This document shows positions 7,458 through 18,559 of a stretch of DNA of 53,395 nucleotides, piece after piece (position 1 is the first letter of the stretch; every line of letters begins with the position of its first letter). Origin of the DNA: Methylomicrobium sp. (GTDB lineage Bacteria > Pseudomonadota > Gammaproteobacteria > Methylococcales > Methylomonadaceae); assembly GCA_018333785.1 (NCBI GenBank), contig JAGXSU010000027.1:1-53395 (forward strand), given 5' to 3'. The position numbers and the translations under genes are program-made. Under the pieces are notes generated by a model. The model searched no databases and had not been told where the DNA came from. It saw only the letters and a list, made by a program, of their open reading frames with translations.

Positions 7458-8207
7458 TTAATTAGCCGCTTGATAAATCTTTAAGAAACCTTCAGCATCC
7501 AAAGAAGCGCCGCCAATCAAGCCACCGTCAATATCAGGCATACCAAACAAACCTTTGGCGTTATCAGCTTTGACGCTGCCACCGTACAATATTTGCAGCT
7601 GGCTGGCTATTTCAGGGTTTTGTTTGGCAAAGCGCTCACGGATGTATTTGTGAACTTCTTGTGCTTGCTCATCGGATGCCGTTTTGCCGGTACCGATCGC
7701 CCAAACGGGTTCATAAGCAATCACAGCACTTTTAAATGCTTCAATTCCGGCTGCAGCTAGAACTGCATCCAGTTGTTCGTCTATTACGCTGAACGTCTGA
7801 TCATTTTCACGTTGTTCAAGCGTTTCGCCTACACATAAAATCGGCAGAATGTCCTGTTTCTGAGCCTGACAAAAACGTGCTGCAACTGATTCGTTGGAAT
7901 CGCCGTAGTAGGACCTGCGTTCAGAATGACCTACGATGGCATAGGTGCAATCAAATTCTTTCAGCATGGCTGCAGATATTTCGCCGGTATAAGCGCCTGA
8001 TGTCTGATCCGCCACGTTTTGTGAACCCAGCTGAAGATGAGTTCCCTTAAGTGCGTTAGCAGCGTCAGATAAATAAACATAGGGCACACAAATCGCAATA
8101 TCTGCTCCTGTTTGAGTCAACCCTGAAATAATGGATTTACATAATGACGCGGTCATTTCTTTGGAACCGTTCATTTTCCAATTTCCAACTACTAGTTTAC
8201 GACGCAT
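7458..8207 (-). CDS. tpiA: triosephosphate isomerase
   Basis: 249 aa from the ATG at 8207 (MRRKLVVGNWKMNGS), chosen because a GGAGAGG Shine-Dalgarno precedes it and family members start there. An upstream in-frame start would add 11 unlikely residues. Interconverts dihydroxyacetone phosphate and glyceraldehyde 3-phosphate. Catalytic residues are visible: Lys in NWKMNG, His in VGHSERR, Glu in AYEPVWAIGTG, and the phosphate-binding YGGSVK and GGLIGGASL. It lies between glmM and secG in one minus-strand run. Confidence 0.97.
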   Translation of the reverse strand: MRRKLVVGNWKMNGSKEMTASLCKSIISGLTQTGADIAICVPYVYLSDAANALKGTHLQLGSQNVADQTSGAYTGEISAAMLKEFDCTYAIVGHSERRSYYGDSNESVAARFCQAQKQDILPILCVGETLEQRENDQTFSVIDEQLDAVLAAAGIEAFKSAVIAYEPVWAIGTGKTASDEQAQEVHKYIRERFAKQNPEIASQLQILYGGSVKADNAKGLFGMPDIDGGLIGGASLDAEGFLKIYQAAN

Positions 8208-8260
8208 TTTCCTCTCCGGCGAAAATAAGCTGGGTATCATATATGCATAACTTCACTAAT

Positions 8261-9604
8261 TCAAGCACCGATTGCGTTCCTAACTTGATCAGCCAGATAC
8301 TGTGCCAATTCATTCACCAATGGCTCGTTGCTGCCTTCCACCATCACTCTTATCAAGGGTTCAGTCCCTGATGGCCTCAGCAAGACACGGCCGGTATCGC
8401 CCAATTTCTTCTCAGCATCCTTGACCGATTTCTGCAAGCCTTCATGCGTATCGGGATTAATTTTCTGAGCGGTTTTGACATTGATCAATACTTGAGGGTA
8501 TTTCTGCATGCCTGATTTCAGCTCGTGCAGTGATTTTCCGGTAACGTGAATTTCAGCCAGCACCTGGAGCGCCGCAACAATCCCATCGCCCGTCGTTGTC
8601 CGGTCCAGGCAGATAATATGCCCCGAATTTTCCCCACCGAGGATGCCTTGTTTATTCGTCATCATTTCCAAGACATAACGGTCTCCGACATTCGCACGGA
8701 ACAAGGGCACACTGAGGTCTTTCAATGCGTGCTCCATTCCCAGATTAGTCATTAACGTCCCAATCACGGGCCCAGTTAAATGACCGCTTTTGAGTCTGGA
8801 CTTGGCAATGATATAAATTAATTCGTCACCGTCAACGATCTCGCCTTTATGATCAACCATGATCAACCGATCACCATCGCCATCCAAAGCAATGCCTAAA
8901 TCAGCGCGATAAGCCTGAACGGCGGCTACGAGTTTATCCGGCTTGGTTGCGCCACATTCTTCGTTGATATTCAAGCCATCCGGCTCGACACCGATTGAAA
9001 CAACTTCCGCACCTACTTCGCTGAACACATGCGGGGCGATATGGTAAGTGGCTCCGTTCGCGCAATCCACGACAATTCTCATGCCGTTAAAATCCATGGA
9101 AGTGGGTATGGTGCCTTTACAAAACTCGATATAGCGACCGGCAGCATCGGCCACTCTTTTGGCTTTGCCAAGCTCCGATGACTCCACTGTGGTCATTGGA
9201 GAATCAATATAGCCTTCTATTTTTTTCTCTATTTCATCGGGTAGCTTGGTGCCTTGAACAGAAAAGAACTTGATGCCGTTATCGTAGTAAGGGTTGTGCG
9301 AAGCACTGATGACAATGCCCGCCTGAGCCCTTAAAGTCCGAGTCAAATAAGCGATACCCGGCGTGGGCATCGGCCCCAATAAGCGCGTATCGACTCCGGC
9401 AGCAGTCAATCCTGCTTCCAGCGCCGATTCAAACATGTAGCCGGAAATACGGGTGTCTTTGCCGACCAACACAAAGCCATGACCCTCATTCGCAAATACG
9501 CGCCCGGCCGCCCAACCCAACTTGAGCATGAAATCTGCAGTGATTGGCGGCACACCCACTTTGCCCCTAATACCGTCTGTTCCAAAATATTTTTTTTCCT
9601 TCAT
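8261..9604 (-). CDS. glmM: phosphoglucosamine mutase
   Basis: 447 aa, the usual length. Converts glucosamine-6-phosphate to glucosamine-1-phosphate for UDP-GlcNAc and cell-wall synthesis. It shows the phosphoserine loop ([17 protein letters not shown], Ser about residue 100), the metal-binding DGDGDR loop, the sugar-binding GGENSGHI and the phosphate-binding [15 protein letters not shown]. In many gammaproteobacteria folP lies between ftsH and glmM; here ftsH is followed directly by a terminator and then glmM, with no folP. Confidence 0.97.
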   Translation of the reverse strand: MKEKKYFGTDGIRGKVGVPPITADFMLKLGWAAGRVFANEGHGFVLVGKDTRISGYMFESALEAGLTAAGVDTRLLGPMPTPGIAYLTRTLRAQAGIVISASHNPYYDNGIKFFSVQGTKLPDEIEKKIEGYIDSPMTTVESSELGKAKRVADAAGRYIEFCKGTIPTSMDFNGMRIVVDCANGATYHIAPHVFSEVGAEVVSIGVEPDGLNINEECGATKPDKLVAAVQAYRADLGIALDGDGDRLIMVDHKGEIVDGDELIYIIAKSRLKSGHLTGPVIGTLMTNLGMEHALKDLSVPLFRANVGDRYVLEMMTNKQGILGGENSGHIICLDRTTTGDGIVAALQVLAEIHVTGKSLHELKSGMQKYPQVLINVKTAQKINPDTHEGLQKSVKDAEKKLGDTGRVLLRPSGTEPLIRVMVEGSNEPLVNELAQYLADQVRNAIGA

Positions 9605-9753
9605 CGTTCAAGCCTATTCTGAAATAAATTATCTTTAAAAATCATCACAACCGGGCAAACTTTAATTCTGAATGACACAACTGAGCTTTGCCGGGTAATT
9701 TTGGCCAATGGTTTGCATTAGGGAAATTGTAGTAGCGAGAGGCTTATAAAACA

Positions 9754-9788
9754 AAAAAGGAGCGGTGAAAATATTCACTGCTCCTTTG
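9754..9788 (-). terminator. Rho-independent terminator after ftsH
   Basis: The hairpin arms are GGAGCGGTGAA / TTCACTGCTCC with flanking A and T runs on both sides, so it may work in both directions. It lies just downstream of the ftsH stop codon (9845) on the minus strand and separates ftsH from glmM, implying that glmM has its own promoter in 9605-9753. Confidence 0.8.
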
Positions 9789-9844
9789 TTTGACTTAGCC
9801 TTTTCAATGGCCGCTATTCAAGTCGCTGAAAAAACTACCTTTAT

Positions 9845-11773
9845 TTAGTGACTTCCTTCGGCGGGATCACCCACTGAATCAACGGGTTTATCACCGGTGG
9901 AACTTGGGCTTTCTTTGCCTTCGTTTTGCGGAGGATTCCAGTCGCCCCAGCCTTTGGGCGGGCCCACAGGTTTACGATTCATTAAGTCGTCTATCTGATA
10001 CTTGTCGATAGTTTCATACTTGATTAACGCTTCGGCCATTGCATGAAGAATGTCGATATTCTCTTTCAGAATTTCTTCGGCTCTCGCGTAATTCTTGTCG
10101 ATGATGGACCTGATTTCTTCATCGATCGTATGCGATGTTTCCTCGGAAACCGATTTATGGCGCGTCACGGACCGACCCAGAAAAACCTCGCCTTCTTCTT
10201 CACTGTAAGCCAAAGGCCCCAAGCGCTGAGATAATCCCCACTTGGTCACCATGTTTCTTGCCAGTTCGGTGGCTCTTTCGATATCGTTGGATGCGCCTGT
10301 GCTGACTTGTTCCCAGCCGAATATCATATCCTCGGCTATACGGCCGCCAAAAAGACTGGAAATCATACTGTCCAGCTTACATTTGCTGGCGCTGTATTGA
10401 TCGGCCTCCGGCAGGAACATGGTCACACCCAAAGCGCGGCCTCTCGGCATGATGCTGACTTTATAGACAGGATCATGTTCGGGAACTGTCTTGCCGACAA
10501 TCGCATGACCCGCTTCATGATAAGCCGTCATGCGCTTTTCTTTTTCACTCATCACCATGGAGCGGCGCTCTGCACCCATGATCAACTTGTCTTTTGCGCT
10601 TTCGAGGTCGCCCATGCTGACCGTATTTTTATTGGTCCTGGCGGCAAATAATGCAGCCTCATTGACCAGATTGGCTAAGTCGGCGCCAGAAAAACCGGGC
10701 GTACCCTGAGCAATATACCTGACTTTGACATCGTCTGAGGCAGGCACTTTTTTCATGTGCACATTCAATATCTGCTCTCTGCCTTTCACATCCGGCAGAC
10801 CTACAGTCACCTGGCGGTCAAATCGACCTGGACGGAGCAAGGCTTTGTCCAAAACATCCGGACGGTTGGTTGCGGCAATGACAATGATGCCTTCGTTACC
10901 TTCGAAGCCGTCCATTTCAACCAGCAGCTGATTCAGAGTTTGCTCACGTTCATCGTGTCCTCCGCCGAGACCAGCACCACGCTGTCTTCCAACGGCATCG
11001 ATTTCATCGATAAAGATGATGCACGGCGCATGTTTCTTAGCTTGTTCAAACATATCACGAACACGCGAAGCACCGACACCGACAAACATTTCAACAAAAT
11101 CAGAACCGGAAATACTGAAGAAAGGCACTTTTGCTTCACCGGCAATGGCTCTCGCCAGCAAGGTCTTTCCGGTACCCGGCGGTCCGACCATCAGCGCGCC
11201 GCGCGGAATTTTGCCGCCCAGTTTCTGATATTTGGCCGGATCTTTGAGGAAGTCGACCATCTCCTTTACTTCTTCCTTGGCCTCATCGCACCCGGCAACG
11301 TCGGCAAAGGTGACTTTAATCTGATTTTCTTCGAGCATTTTGGCTTTGCTTTTGCCAAAAGACAGGGCACCTTTACCTCCGGCTCCGCCTCCCTGCATCT
11401 GCCGCATGAAAAATACCCAAACGCCAATCAGCAGCAAAATAGGGCCGAACGACACCAATAATTGCATCAAGAAAGAGGGCTGCTCAGGCGGAACGGCTTT
11501 AACCTCAACGCCGTTTTCCAAAAGATCATCAACCATGTGGGGATCGTTGGGGGCGTAAGATCTAAATTGTTCACCGCTTTGCATTTTGCCTTTGATGACA
11601 CGGTCATCAATGATAACGTGCTGGACCTGCCCTGATTTTACAGCTTGTATAAACTGTGTATAAGACAGCGAGGCGTCGCCTTTGGCTCCTTGTGGCGCGA
11701 AGTTATTGAAAACTGACATCAGCACAACAGCGATGACAACCCACAAAATTACATTTTTAAGCATATCGTTCAA
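9845..11773 (-). CDS. ftsH: ATP-dependent zinc metalloprotease FtsH
   Basis: 642 aa. Membrane AAA+ protease that degrades unassembled membrane proteins and regulators such as sigma-32 and LpxC. Two membrane segments (about 5-22 and 102-123) flank a periplasmic domain. The AAA domain has Walker A GPPGTGKT (about residue 200), Walker B IIFIDEID and the SRH. The zinc site HEAGH lies near residue 420. The listed start is TTG (MNDMLKN); the ATG three codons in (11764) is the alternative, as in E. coli, where both forms are annotated. The C-terminal Pro/Gly/Ser-rich tail is typical. It follows rlmE, the conserved pair. Since rpoH is also in the window, FtsH-mediated turnover of sigma-32 is a plausible link. 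Confidence 0.97.
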   Translation of the reverse strand: MNDMLKNVILWVVIAVVLMSVFNNFAPQGAKGDASLSYTQFIQAVKSGQVQHVIIDDRVIKGKMQSGEQFRSYAPNDPHMVDDLLENGVEVKAVPPEQPSFLMQLLVSFGPILLLIGVWVFFMRQMQGGGAGGKGALSFGKSKAKMLEENQIKVTFADVAGCDEAKEEVKEMVDFLKDPAKYQKLGGKIPRGALMVGPPGTGKTLLARAIAGEAKVPFFSISGSDFVEMFVGVGASRVRDMFEQAKKHAPCIIFIDEIDAVGRQRGAGLGGGHDEREQTLNQLLVEMDGFEGNEGIIVIAATNRPDVLDKALLRPGRFDRQVTVGLPDVKGREQILNVHMKKVPASDDVKVRYIAQGTPGFSGADLANLVNEAALFAARTNKNTVSMGDLESAKDKLIMGAERRSMVMSEKEKRMTAYHEAGHAIVGKTVPEHDPVYKVSIMPRGRALGVTMFLPEADQYSASKCKLDSMISSLFGGRIAEDMIFGWEQVSTGASNDIERATELARNMVTKWGLSQRLGPLAYSEEEGEVFLGRSVTRHKSVSEETSHTIDEEIRSIIDKNYARAEEILKENIDILHAMAEALIKYETIDKYQIDDLMNRKPVGPPKGWGDWNPPQNEGKESPSSTGDKPVDSVGDPAEGSH

Positions 11774-11907
11774 ACTTTTCGCCCCTGACCGGAACGGTCC
11801 TCTTTTGTATAAATCGTTGGCATTATAGCAGGAATAGTCATTCCCGGCCCTCGTTATTGGTTGACAATCTTATTTTTTGACCCTAGAGAGTGATATGGTT
11901 GTGTATT

Positions 11908-12528
11908 TCATTTTTTAAACCCTTTGGCCAAAATATAAACTTCATTACTGCGAGACCTTGAGGCTTTTGGCTTTCTGACCACTACCTTTGAGAAAGAACT
12001 GCTTACATCACGAAAGAACTCATCAAAGCCCTCGCCCTGAAAAACTTTGACTAAAAAACCGCCTCCGGGCATTAACACAGAACGGGCTGTATCTAATGCC
12101 AATTCGCATAAATAAATGGCGCGAGGTAAATCAACGCCTTTATTACCGCTCATATTCGGCGCCATATCGGAAAGGACTACGCTAACAGGAGCGCCTTCCA
12201 GCACTTCGAACAACTGATTGAGAACAGCCTCTTCGCGAAAATCACCCTGAATAAACGAAACATCTTCCAGTGGTGTCATCGGCAAAATATCCAAAGCCAC
12301 GATTTTGTTTTTCTTGCCAAGAATCTGCCTGGCATATTGAGACCAACCGCCCGGGGCTGCGCCCAAGTCAATGACATTCATCCCAGGCTTGATCAGCTGA
12401 TCCTTTTCCTGAATTTCAATAAGCTTGAACACCGCTCGAGAACGCCATCCTTGCTGCTGAGCCATTTTGACATATTCATCATGAAAATGTTCCTGTAACC
12501 ACTGATTGCTGCTTTTGCTTCGTGCCAT
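11908..12528 (-). CDS. rlmE: 23S rRNA (U2552-2'-O)-methyltransferase RlmE
   Basis: 206 aa. Methylates the 2'-OH of U2552 in the A loop of 23S rRNA. SAM-binding motif [15 protein letters not shown] (about residues 49-63). The K-D-K-E catalytic set is seen as Lys in the N-terminal [14 protein letters not shown] segment, Asp in [14 protein letters not shown], Lys in [10 protein letters not shown] and Glu in [12 protein letters not shown]. Upstream of ftsH and divergent from yhbY, with only 46 bases between start codons, as in E. coli. Confidence 0.96.
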   Translation of the reverse strand: MARSKSSNQWLQEHFHDEYVKMAQQQGWRSRAVFKLIEIQEKDQLIKPGMNVIDLGAAPGGWSQYARQILGKKNKIVALDILPMTPLEDVSFIQGDFREEAVLNQLFEVLEGAPVSVVLSDMAPNMSGNKGVDLPRAIYLCELALDTARSVLMPGGGFLVKVFQGEGFDEFFRDVSSSFSKVVVRKPKASRSRSNEVYILAKGFKK

Positions 12529-12574
12529 TGTTGAATTCGTGTATTATTTCGCCTTTTTTACGAAGGAATTAAGA

Positions 12575-12841
12575 GTGATCGCAGCCGACAAAAAGAAGCT
12601 AAAGGCTCAAGCCCACAGCTTGAAACCTGTCATTATGATAGGTCAATCCGGATTAACAGAAGCTGTCTTGGCTGAAATAGAACTTGCTTTAGACAGTCAT
12701 GAACTCATCAAAGTCAAGGTTCGCGCCGAACGCGAAGAACGTGTTCGTATTCAAGAATCTATCTGCAATAGAACCGGCGCCGACTTTATTCAAAGCATCG
12801 GGCAGATTCTGGTCATTTATCGTTTAAATCCAAAAAAATAA
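12575..12841 (+). CDS. yhbY: YhbY family RNA-binding protein (CRM domain)
   Basis: 88 aa from the GTG at 12575, preceded by GAAGGA at 8-base spacing. The longer frame begins in the rlmE coding strand and adds residues absent from the family. It contains the single CRM domain with LKPVIMIGQSGLTEAVLAEI, HELIKVKV and a C-terminal IGQILVIYRL. YhbY binds 50S precursor particles and is implicated in ribosome assembly. Divergent neighbour of rlmE, so the two ribosome-maturation genes share a 46-bp promoter region. Confidence 0.93.
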   Translation: MIAADKKKLKAQAHSLKPVIMIGQSGLTEAVLAEIELALDSHELIKVKVRAEREERVRIQESICNRTGADFIQSIGQILVIYRLNPKK

Positions 12842-12847
12842 GCCTTT

Positions 12848-12870
12848 GCGAGGGAATCACATTCCCTCGC
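12848..12870. terminator. hairpin between convergent yhbY and greA
   Basis: A perfect 10-bp stem, GCGAGGGAAT / ATTCCCTCGC, with a 3-base loop, placed seven bases after the yhbY stop and 14 bases before the greA stop codon on the other strand. No long T-run follows directly on the plus strand. On the minus strand an A/T-rich tail follows a few bases later. Probably a shared bidirectional terminator. Confidence 0.55.
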
Positions 12871-12883
12871 CTGTCACTTCTGA

Positions 12884-13360
12884 CTAGATATACTGAATGG
12901 AGATGACTTCGTACTCAACATCCCCGCCTGGCGCTTTGACAATGACCGTATCACCGGCTTCTTTACCTATCATGGCTCTTGCAATGGGTGAGCCGATTGA
13001 AATGCGCCCGGCTTTAATATCGGCCTCATCTTCACCTACAATCTGATACACCACGGATTTACCGGTATCTGCATCCTCGATCTCAACAGTTGCACCAAAA
13101 ACGACTTTGCCATTCGCATCCAGCTTGGTCACATCAATGATTTGCGCATTTGAAAGCTTCGATTCAATTTCTGCAATCCGGCCTTCAGCAAAGCTTTGCT
13201 GTTCTCTGGCCGCATGGTATTCGGCATTTTCCTTTAAGTCACCATGCGCCCTGGCATCTGAAATTGCAGCAATGATTCTGGGTCTTACAACCGATTTCAA
13301 TTCCTCTAATTCAGCACGCAGTTTTTCTGCTCCGACAATAGTCAGTGGTACTTTATTCAT
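12884..13360 (-). CDS. greA: transcription elongation factor GreA
   Basis: 158 aa, the standard length. Stimulates RNA polymerase cleavage of backtracked transcripts. N-terminal coiled coil with the catalytic acidic tip ([16 protein letters not shown], about residues 42-57), then the FKBP-like C-terminal domain ([20 protein letters not shown]). It lies downstream of carB with a 192-base gap on the same strand, matching the common carA-carB-greA order. Confidence 0.97.
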   Translation of the reverse strand: MNKVPLTIVGAEKLRAELEELKSVVRPRIIAAISDARAHGDLKENAEYHAAREQQSFAEGRIAEIESKLSNAQIIDVTKLDANGKVVFGATVEIEDADTGKSVVYQIVGEDEADIKAGRISIGSPIARAMIGKEAGDTVIVKAPGGDVEYEVISIQYI

Positions 13361-13552
13361 TTATAAACAACTCCAGTCAAATTCGTTCCGGTTTTATGTT
13401 TTTGCTTTAACCGGAATTATCATTTCATTAACAGACAAAAAATAAGCTGAAAAACACACCGCCTTTCACAAACTCATGCAGTAAAAAATGAGGTTATCAG
13501 ATGCCTGTTACTAACTTATCGATCATCTTCAGAAAAAACGGGAAGACGCTCT

Positions 13553-16500
13553 TTATTCAAAGGTCTTATGTAAATCCTTAAGGCTGGAAACACTCCCCGC
13601 ACTCAATTCACCCAAGGCATAACACGCCGCTTTCGCACCGGCCATTGTCGTGTAATAAGCCACACGATGCTGCAAGGCTTCTCGCCGCATGGTAAACGAA
13701 TCATTAATGGCTTTTTTGCCTTCGGTGGTGTTAACAATCAATTGAATCTGATCATTTTTTATCATATCAACCGTATTAGGCCGCCCCTCGTTGACTTTAA
13801 AAACCTCTTCGCAAGGTATTCCAGCCTCCTTGATGACTCTGGCCGTTCCCCGGGTCGCAACAATCTGATAATTTTTTGCCACTAACAACCGGGCTATTTC
13901 CGGTAGCTTGGGCTTGTCTGCATCGCGAATACTGATTAACACCTTGCCGCTTAGATTCAGATCCACGCCGGCCGCTCTTTGCGATTTGGCAAAAGCTTCA
14001 CCAAAGGTTTTTCCGACGCCCATGACTTCGCCGGTGGATTTCATTTCAGGCCCCAGCAAGGGGTCAACTCCGGGAAATTTAACGAAAGGGAAGACGGCTT
14101 CTTTGACAGAAAAATAACTGGGAATTCGCTCTTCAGTAACACCCTGCTCTGTCAGACTCTTGCCGGCCATGCAGCGCGCTGCAATTTTTGCCAGCGGATA
14201 ACCCGTTGCCTTGGATACGAAAGGCGCGGTTCTGGAGGCTCTAGGATTAACCTCCAGCACGTAAACATCGGTGCCCTGAATAGCAAACTGAGTATTCATC
14301 AGACCAATCACACCGAGGGCTTCCGCCATTTTCTCAACCTGTTCGCGCAACTGATCCTGCAACTCCGGCGCCAGATCGTAAGGTGGAAGCGAACACGCAG
14401 AATCACCGGAATGAACACCGGCTTGCTCGATATGCTCCATCAATCCGCCGATCAAAATACGCTCCCCGTCATAAATCGCATCGACATCCATTTCCACCGC
14501 ATCATCAAGAAAACGGTCCAGCAAAACAGGCGAGTCATTGGACACACTGACGGCCTCTTTCATGTAACGCTGCAAACCTTCTTCGTTAAATACGATTTCC
14601 ATGGCTCGCCCGCCCAAAACATAAGAAGGCCGAACCACCAAGGGATAGCCCAATTCACGGGCTGAATTAATGGCCTGTTCTACCGAACGCGCGGTTGCAT
14701 TGGGAGGCTGACGCAAACCCAATCGCTCGAGTAACTTTTGGAAACGTTCTCTGTCTTCGGCCAGATCGATAGAATCAGGAGACGTGCCTATAATGGGCGC
14801 GCCGGCAGCTTCCAGTGCGCGTGCGAGCTTTAATGGCGTCTGCCCGCCAAATTGGACAATCACGCCTTTGGGTTTTTCCAGATGGATGATTTCCAGCACA
14901 TCTTCCAAGGTCAATGACTCAAAATACAAGCGATCTGAGGTATCAAAATCGGTAGACACGGTTTCAGGATTACAATTGATCATGATCGTTTCGTAACCGT
15001 CTTCACGCAATGCCAGCGCAGCATGAACACAGCAATAATCAAATTCAATGCCCTGACCGATCCGGTTCGGCCCGCCACCGAGAATAATTATTTTCTCTTT
15101 GTCCGTGACACGCGCTTCGCATTCTTCCTCGTATGTCGAATACAGGTAGGCTGTATCGGACGAAAACTCAGCCGCACATGAATCGATTCGTTTATAAACC
15201 GGACGAATGTTCTTTTTGTGGCGCACGCTGCGCACTTCCGACTCGTTGGCGCCCAGCAGTTTTGCAATTCTGGCGTCCGAAAATCCTTTTCTTTTTAGCT
15301 TGTACAATTCTCCTTCATCCATGGTGGCCAACGTTTTGGCCGCCAAAGACTTTTCAGTAATGACCAGATCTTGAACTTGCGCAAGAAACCAGGGGTCAAT
15401 CTTACACGCTGAAAAAATCTCTTCCAGCGTCATTCCGATTCTAAACGCATCGGCCACATACCATAAACGATGAGCGCCAGGATGCCTGAGTTCGCGTTGA
15501 ATTTTTTCCAATGCATCGTCTGCATTCAAATCGATGATTTCATCCAGGCCCGTTTTGTCGACTTCAAGCCCGCGGATAGCTTTCTGTAAAGACTCCTGAA
15601 AAGTCCGGCCAATGGCCATGACCTCACCCACCGACTTCATTTGTGTGGTCAGACGGTCATCGGCATCGGGGAATTTTTCAAACGTAAAACGAGGTACTTT
15701 GGTAACGACATAATCAATGGACGGCTCGAATGATGCTGGGGTTGCGCCGCCGGTGATTTCGTTTTTCAATTCGTCCAGCGTATAGCCAACCGCCAATTTG
15801 GCAGCGACTTTGGCAATCGGAAAACCGGTTGCTTTTGAGGCCAGCGCCGATGAGCGTGATACCCGTGGATTCATTTCAATGATCACCATACGGCCGTCTT
15901 CAGGGTTAATCGCGACCTGAACATTGGAACCGCCGGTGTCGACACCTATCTCCCGCAGCACAGCAAGCGAGACATTACGCAAAATCTGATATTCCTTATC
16001 GGTTAAGGTCTGGGCCGGTGCAACCGTAATCGAATCGCCGGTATGAACACCCATCGGATCGAAGTTTTCAATGGAACAGACAATGATGCAGTTATCTTTG
16101 GAATCGCGCACCACTTCCATCTCGAACTCTTTCCAGCCCAACACCGATTCTTCGATCAGCAATTCGTTGGTAGGCGAAAGATAAAGGCCCCGCTCGCATA
16201 TTTCCAGGAACTCTTCCTTGTTATAGGCAATTCCACCGCCACTTCCGCCCATGGTAAAAGAAGGCCTGATAACCGTCGGATAGCCCACTTCCAACTGAGC
16301 AGCCAAAGCTTCTTCCAAACTGTGTGCCGTTTTAGAACGAGCCACTTCAAGCCCGATTCGGCCCATTGCCTGATTGAATAACTCACGGTCTTCTGCCATG
16401 TTGATCGCTTCTTTCGTAGCACCAATCATTTCAACACCGTATTTTTCCAGAACACCGTGCTTATCCAACGCCAGCGCGCAATTTAATGCGGTTTGACCGC

Positions 16501-16771
16501 CCATGGTCGGCAATACGGCATCCGGACGCTCTTTCTCTATGATTTTTTCGACTGTTTGCCAGTCGATAGGCTCTATGTAAGTGACATCTGCCATATCCGG
16601 ATCGGTCATGATGGTTGCCGGATTGGAATTGACCAAGATGACCCGGTAGCCTTCTTCTCTAAGCGCCTTACACGCTTGTGTGCCGGAATAATCAAACTCG
16701 CACGCCTGTCCGATAACAATCGGACCCGCGCCTAGTAATAAAATCGATTTAATGTCAGTTCTTTTTGGCAT
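13553..16771 (-). CDS. carB: carbamoyl-phosphate synthase large chain
   Basis: 1072 aa, full length. Makes carbamoyl phosphate from bicarbonate, two ATP and ammonia delivered from CarA, feeding arginine and pyrimidine synthesis. Two homologous ATP-grasp halves are visible, starting at [20 protein letters not shown] and [20 protein letters not shown]. Each has metal/ATP motifs ending [20 protein letters not shown] and [20 protein letters not shown]. The C-terminal ~130 residues are the MGS-like allosteric domain (UMP/ornithine/IMP control). It starts 29 bases after carA. Confidence 0.98.
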   Translation of the reverse strand: MPKRTDIKSILLLGAGPIVIGQACEFDYSGTQACKALREEGYRVILVNSNPATIMTDPDMADVTYIEPIDWQTVEKIIEKERPDAVLPTMGGQTALNCALALDKHGVLEKYGVEMIGATKEAINMAEDRELFNQAMGRIGLEVARSKTAHSLEEALAAQLEVGYPTVIRPSFTMGGSGGGIAYNKEEFLEICERGLYLSPTNELLIEESVLGWKEFEMEVVRDSKDNCIIVCSIENFDPMGVHTGDSITVAPAQTLTDKEYQILRNVSLAVLREIGVDTGGSNVQVAINPEDGRMVIIEMNPRVSRSSALASKATGFPIAKVAAKLAVGYTLDELKNEITGGATPASFEPSIDYVVTKVPRFTFEKFPDADDRLTTQMKSVGEVMAIGRTFQESLQKAIRGLEVDKTGLDEIIDLNADDALEKIQRELRHPGAHRLWYVADAFRIGMTLEEIFSACKIDPWFLAQVQDLVITEKSLAAKTLATMDEGELYKLKRKGFSDARIAKLLGANESEVRSVRHKKNIRPVYKRIDSCAAEFSSDTAYLYSTYEEECEARVTDKEKIIILGGGPNRIGQGIEFDYCCVHAALALREDGYETIMINCNPETVSTDFDTSDRLYFESLTLEDVLEIIHLEKPKGVIVQFGGQTPLKLARALEAAGAPIIGTSPDSIDLAEDRERFQKLLERLGLRQPPNATARSVEQAINSARELGYPLVVRPSYVLGGRAMEIVFNEEGLQRYMKEAVSVSNDSPVLLDRFLDDAVEMDVDAIYDGERILIGGLMEHIEQAGVHSGDSACSLPPYDLAPELQDQLREQVEKMAEALGVIGLMNTQFAIQGTDVYVLEVNPRASRTAPFVSKATGYPLAKIAARCMAGKSLTEQGVTEERIPSYFSVKEAVFPFVKFPGVDPLLGPEMKSTGEVMGVGKTFGEAFAKSQRAAGVDLNLSGKVLISIRDADKPKLPEIARLLVAKNYQIVATRGTARVIKEAGIPCEEVFKVNEGRPNTVDMIKNDQIQLIVNTTEGKKAINDSFTMRREALQHRVAYYTTMAGAKAACYALGELSAGSVSSLKDLHKTFE

Positions 16772-16800
16772 TGTTTTTATTTAAGTCTGTTGCGTGGGGT

Positions 16801-17934
16801 TTAGTGCGAAGCGGCTTGTTTCATCATCTGGATGAAACGATCGAACAAAAATTCCACATCTTGAGGACCCGGACTGGCTTCAGGATGCCCCTGAAAGCCA
16901 AAAGCAGGACAATCAGTGCGTTCTATGCCTTGTAAACTGCCGTCGAAAAGCGATCTGAAAGTAGGTTTTAAATGCTCAGGAAGACTGGCCTCATCAACCG
17001 CAAAGCCATGGTTTTGACTGCTGATCATCACCTTACCCGTCGCTAATTCCTGCACCGGATGATTGGCGCCGTGGTGACCAAATTTCATTTTTTCGGTTTG
17101 TGCGCCGCTGGCCAATGCCAGTAACTGATGCCCCAAACAAATACCGAATACCGGTATTTTCCGGTCAAGAATGATTTTGATGGCTTCTATTGCATAAGTG
17201 CACGGCTCCGGATCGCCAGGGCCGTTTGACAAAAACACACCATCCGGCTTCATTGCCAATACTTCTGCAGCTGGCGTTTGAGCAGGCACAACCGTGACAC
17301 GGCAACCCCGGTTGACCAGCAAGCGCAAGATATTGCGCTTGATACCGAAATCGTAAGCCACCACATGGTAAGTCAGATCGCTGCGTTGGCTGTAACCGGA
17401 TTCCAACGCCCAAATATCTTCCCGCCATTCATAAGAATGATCGATACTCACGACCTTGGCCAAATCCATGCCTTTTAGACCTGGAAACTGACTGATTGCC
17501 TGCTTTGCCGCCGCTTCATCAACGGTCTCTCCGGCGATGATACAGCCATTTTGAGCCCCTTTGTCGCGCAGCAAGCGGGTCAATTTGCGGGTATCAATAT
17601 CGGCAATCGCAACGACATTATTATCGATTAGATAACGTTGTAATGTTTTTTCACTTCGCCAGTTACTGGCCAATAGAGGTAAATCCCTGATCACCAGGCC
17701 ACCGGCGAATACTTGAGCAGACTCGTTGTCTTCGGCATTGGTGCCCACATTGCCTACATGCGGATACGTCAATGTCACTATTTGCCTTGCATATGACGGA
17801 TCGCTCAGAATTTCCTGATAACCCGTTAACGATGTATTAAAAACTACTTCTCCTGTTGAGCAACCATCAATACCAATGGATGCCCCCTTAAAGACAGTCC
17901 CGTCCTCCAATACCAGTAATGCAGGATTACTCAA
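16801..17934 (-). CDS. carA: carbamoyl-phosphate synthase small chain
   Basis: 377 aa. Glutamine amidotransferase subunit. The C-terminal class I GATase domain has the nucleophile Cys in [14 protein letters not shown] and the His/Glu of [13 protein letters not shown]. The N-terminal domain opens [16 protein letters not shown]. The start codon is TTG, placed six bases after GAGGTGA; E. coli carA also starts with TTG, so this choice is well supported. First gene of carA-carB. A stable hairpin lies in the leader at 17957-17988. Confidence 0.97.
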   Translation of the reverse strand: MSNPALLVLEDGTVFKGASIGIDGCSTGEVVFNTSLTGYQEILSDPSYARQIVTLTYPHVGNVGTNAEDNESAQVFAGGLVIRDLPLLASNWRSEKTLQRYLIDNNVVAIADIDTRKLTRLLRDKGAQNGCIIAGETVDEAAAKQAISQFPGLKGMDLAKVVSIDHSYEWREDIWALESGYSQRSDLTYHVVAYDFGIKRNILRLLVNRGCRVTVVPAQTPAAEVLAMKPDGVFLSNGPGDPEPCTYAIEAIKIILDRKIPVFGICLGHQLLALASGAQTEKMKFGHHGANHPVQELATGKVMISSQNHGFAVDEASLPEHLKPTFRSLFDGSLQGIERTDCPAFGFQGHPEASPGPQDVEFLFDRFIQMMKQAASH

Positions 17935-17956
17935 AATCAGTCACCTCAAATGTGCA

Positions 17957-17988
17957 AAACGGGATGAGCCAATCGGCACATCCCGTTT
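17957..17988 (-). promoter_or_regulatory. hairpin in the carA leader, possible attenuator
   Basis: A perfect 10-bp stem, AAACGGGATG / CATCCCGTTT with a 12-base loop, lies 22-54 bases upstream of the carA TTG. On the minus (coding) strand the 3' arm ends in CCCGTTTTGC, resembling a weak terminator directly before the ribosome-binding site. It could reduce read-through or occlude translation initiation in response to pyrimidine or arginine state. The rest of the gap up to 18300 is AT-rich and shows no convincing ArgR box or leader peptide. Confidence 0.45.
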
Positions 17989-18300
17989 GAAAATATAAAA
18001 AATCTGTCAAATTTTACGAGATTATCCGTATAAATTCATTAACAATTTTTGTCTGACACGGTTATAGGCTTTAATTTTAAGAAACAATGTATCTGAAAAC
18101 CTTTGATATTATGTACCCTTAACCAAATAAACCTTCTTATTGGAACAGCATATTCAGCGCTTAAAAAGCACAGAATGGCGAACTCAATTTTTATGAGATG
18201 ACATAGCGCTTTTTTGATCTACCGATTCTATTGAAAATCTATTATTTTTATGGTCTATTGATCAAAAAATAACAACGCCAAACCTATTGTAAAATAGGGA

Positions 18301-18388
18301 CAGAAAGTCGCGGATCCTGACCAGAGGAAAGCCGGACTGCCGACAGTAACCTTCGTCAAGGTTGCAAGCAGCAGTCCGGCTTTTTTTT
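18301..18388 (+). ncRNA. candidate structured RNA ending in a strong terminator
   Basis: A small stem TCCT-GACCAG-AGGA is followed by a perfect 13-bp stem AAAGCCGGACTGC (18328-18340) / GCAGTCCGGCTTT (18371-18383). This encloses a second stem AACCTT-CGTC-AAGGTT, and the whole runs into eight T residues (18381-18388). That is an intrinsic terminator on the plus strand with an elaborate branched top, but no plus-strand gene precedes it, since carA is on the other strand. It may therefore end a short independent RNA or be a riboswitch/attenuator for the hydrolase gene at 18560. No known riboswitch class could be assigned with confidence. Confidence 0.5.
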
Positions 18389-18559
18389 GCCCGCAATTTT
18401 AAATAAGCACAAATCAGCGTAACTATTTACCGGAGCAACAAAACAAAAGTGATAGACGTTTTAGGTTCTGGTGGGTGATAGCCAATCCAACCTACCCTTA
18501 ATATCTGCATCAAAAAAACCACCGTACGTATTAATAACAATAAAAAAGTAGAGGTTTAT

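Noticed and set aside
10757-11461. 234-aa plus-strand frame opposite ftsH
   Set aside because: Antisense shadow of the AAA domain of ftsH; composition and lack of family match argue against a gene.
13979-14665. 228-aa plus-strand frame opposite carB
   Set aside because: Antisense shadow of a highly conserved gene, no independent signals.
17990-18120. ArgR box in the carA upstream region
   Set aside because: Only one half-site (TGAAT) is recognisable on the coding strand; the partner half matches poorly.
18301-18388. Possible cyclic-di-GMP (GEMM) riboswitch or RNase P RNA fragment
   Set aside because: Short similarities (CTGACCAGA, GAGGAAAG, AAAGCC) were noticed, but the conserved tetraloop/receptor and core order of GEMM and the P4 core of RNase P RNA are not present.
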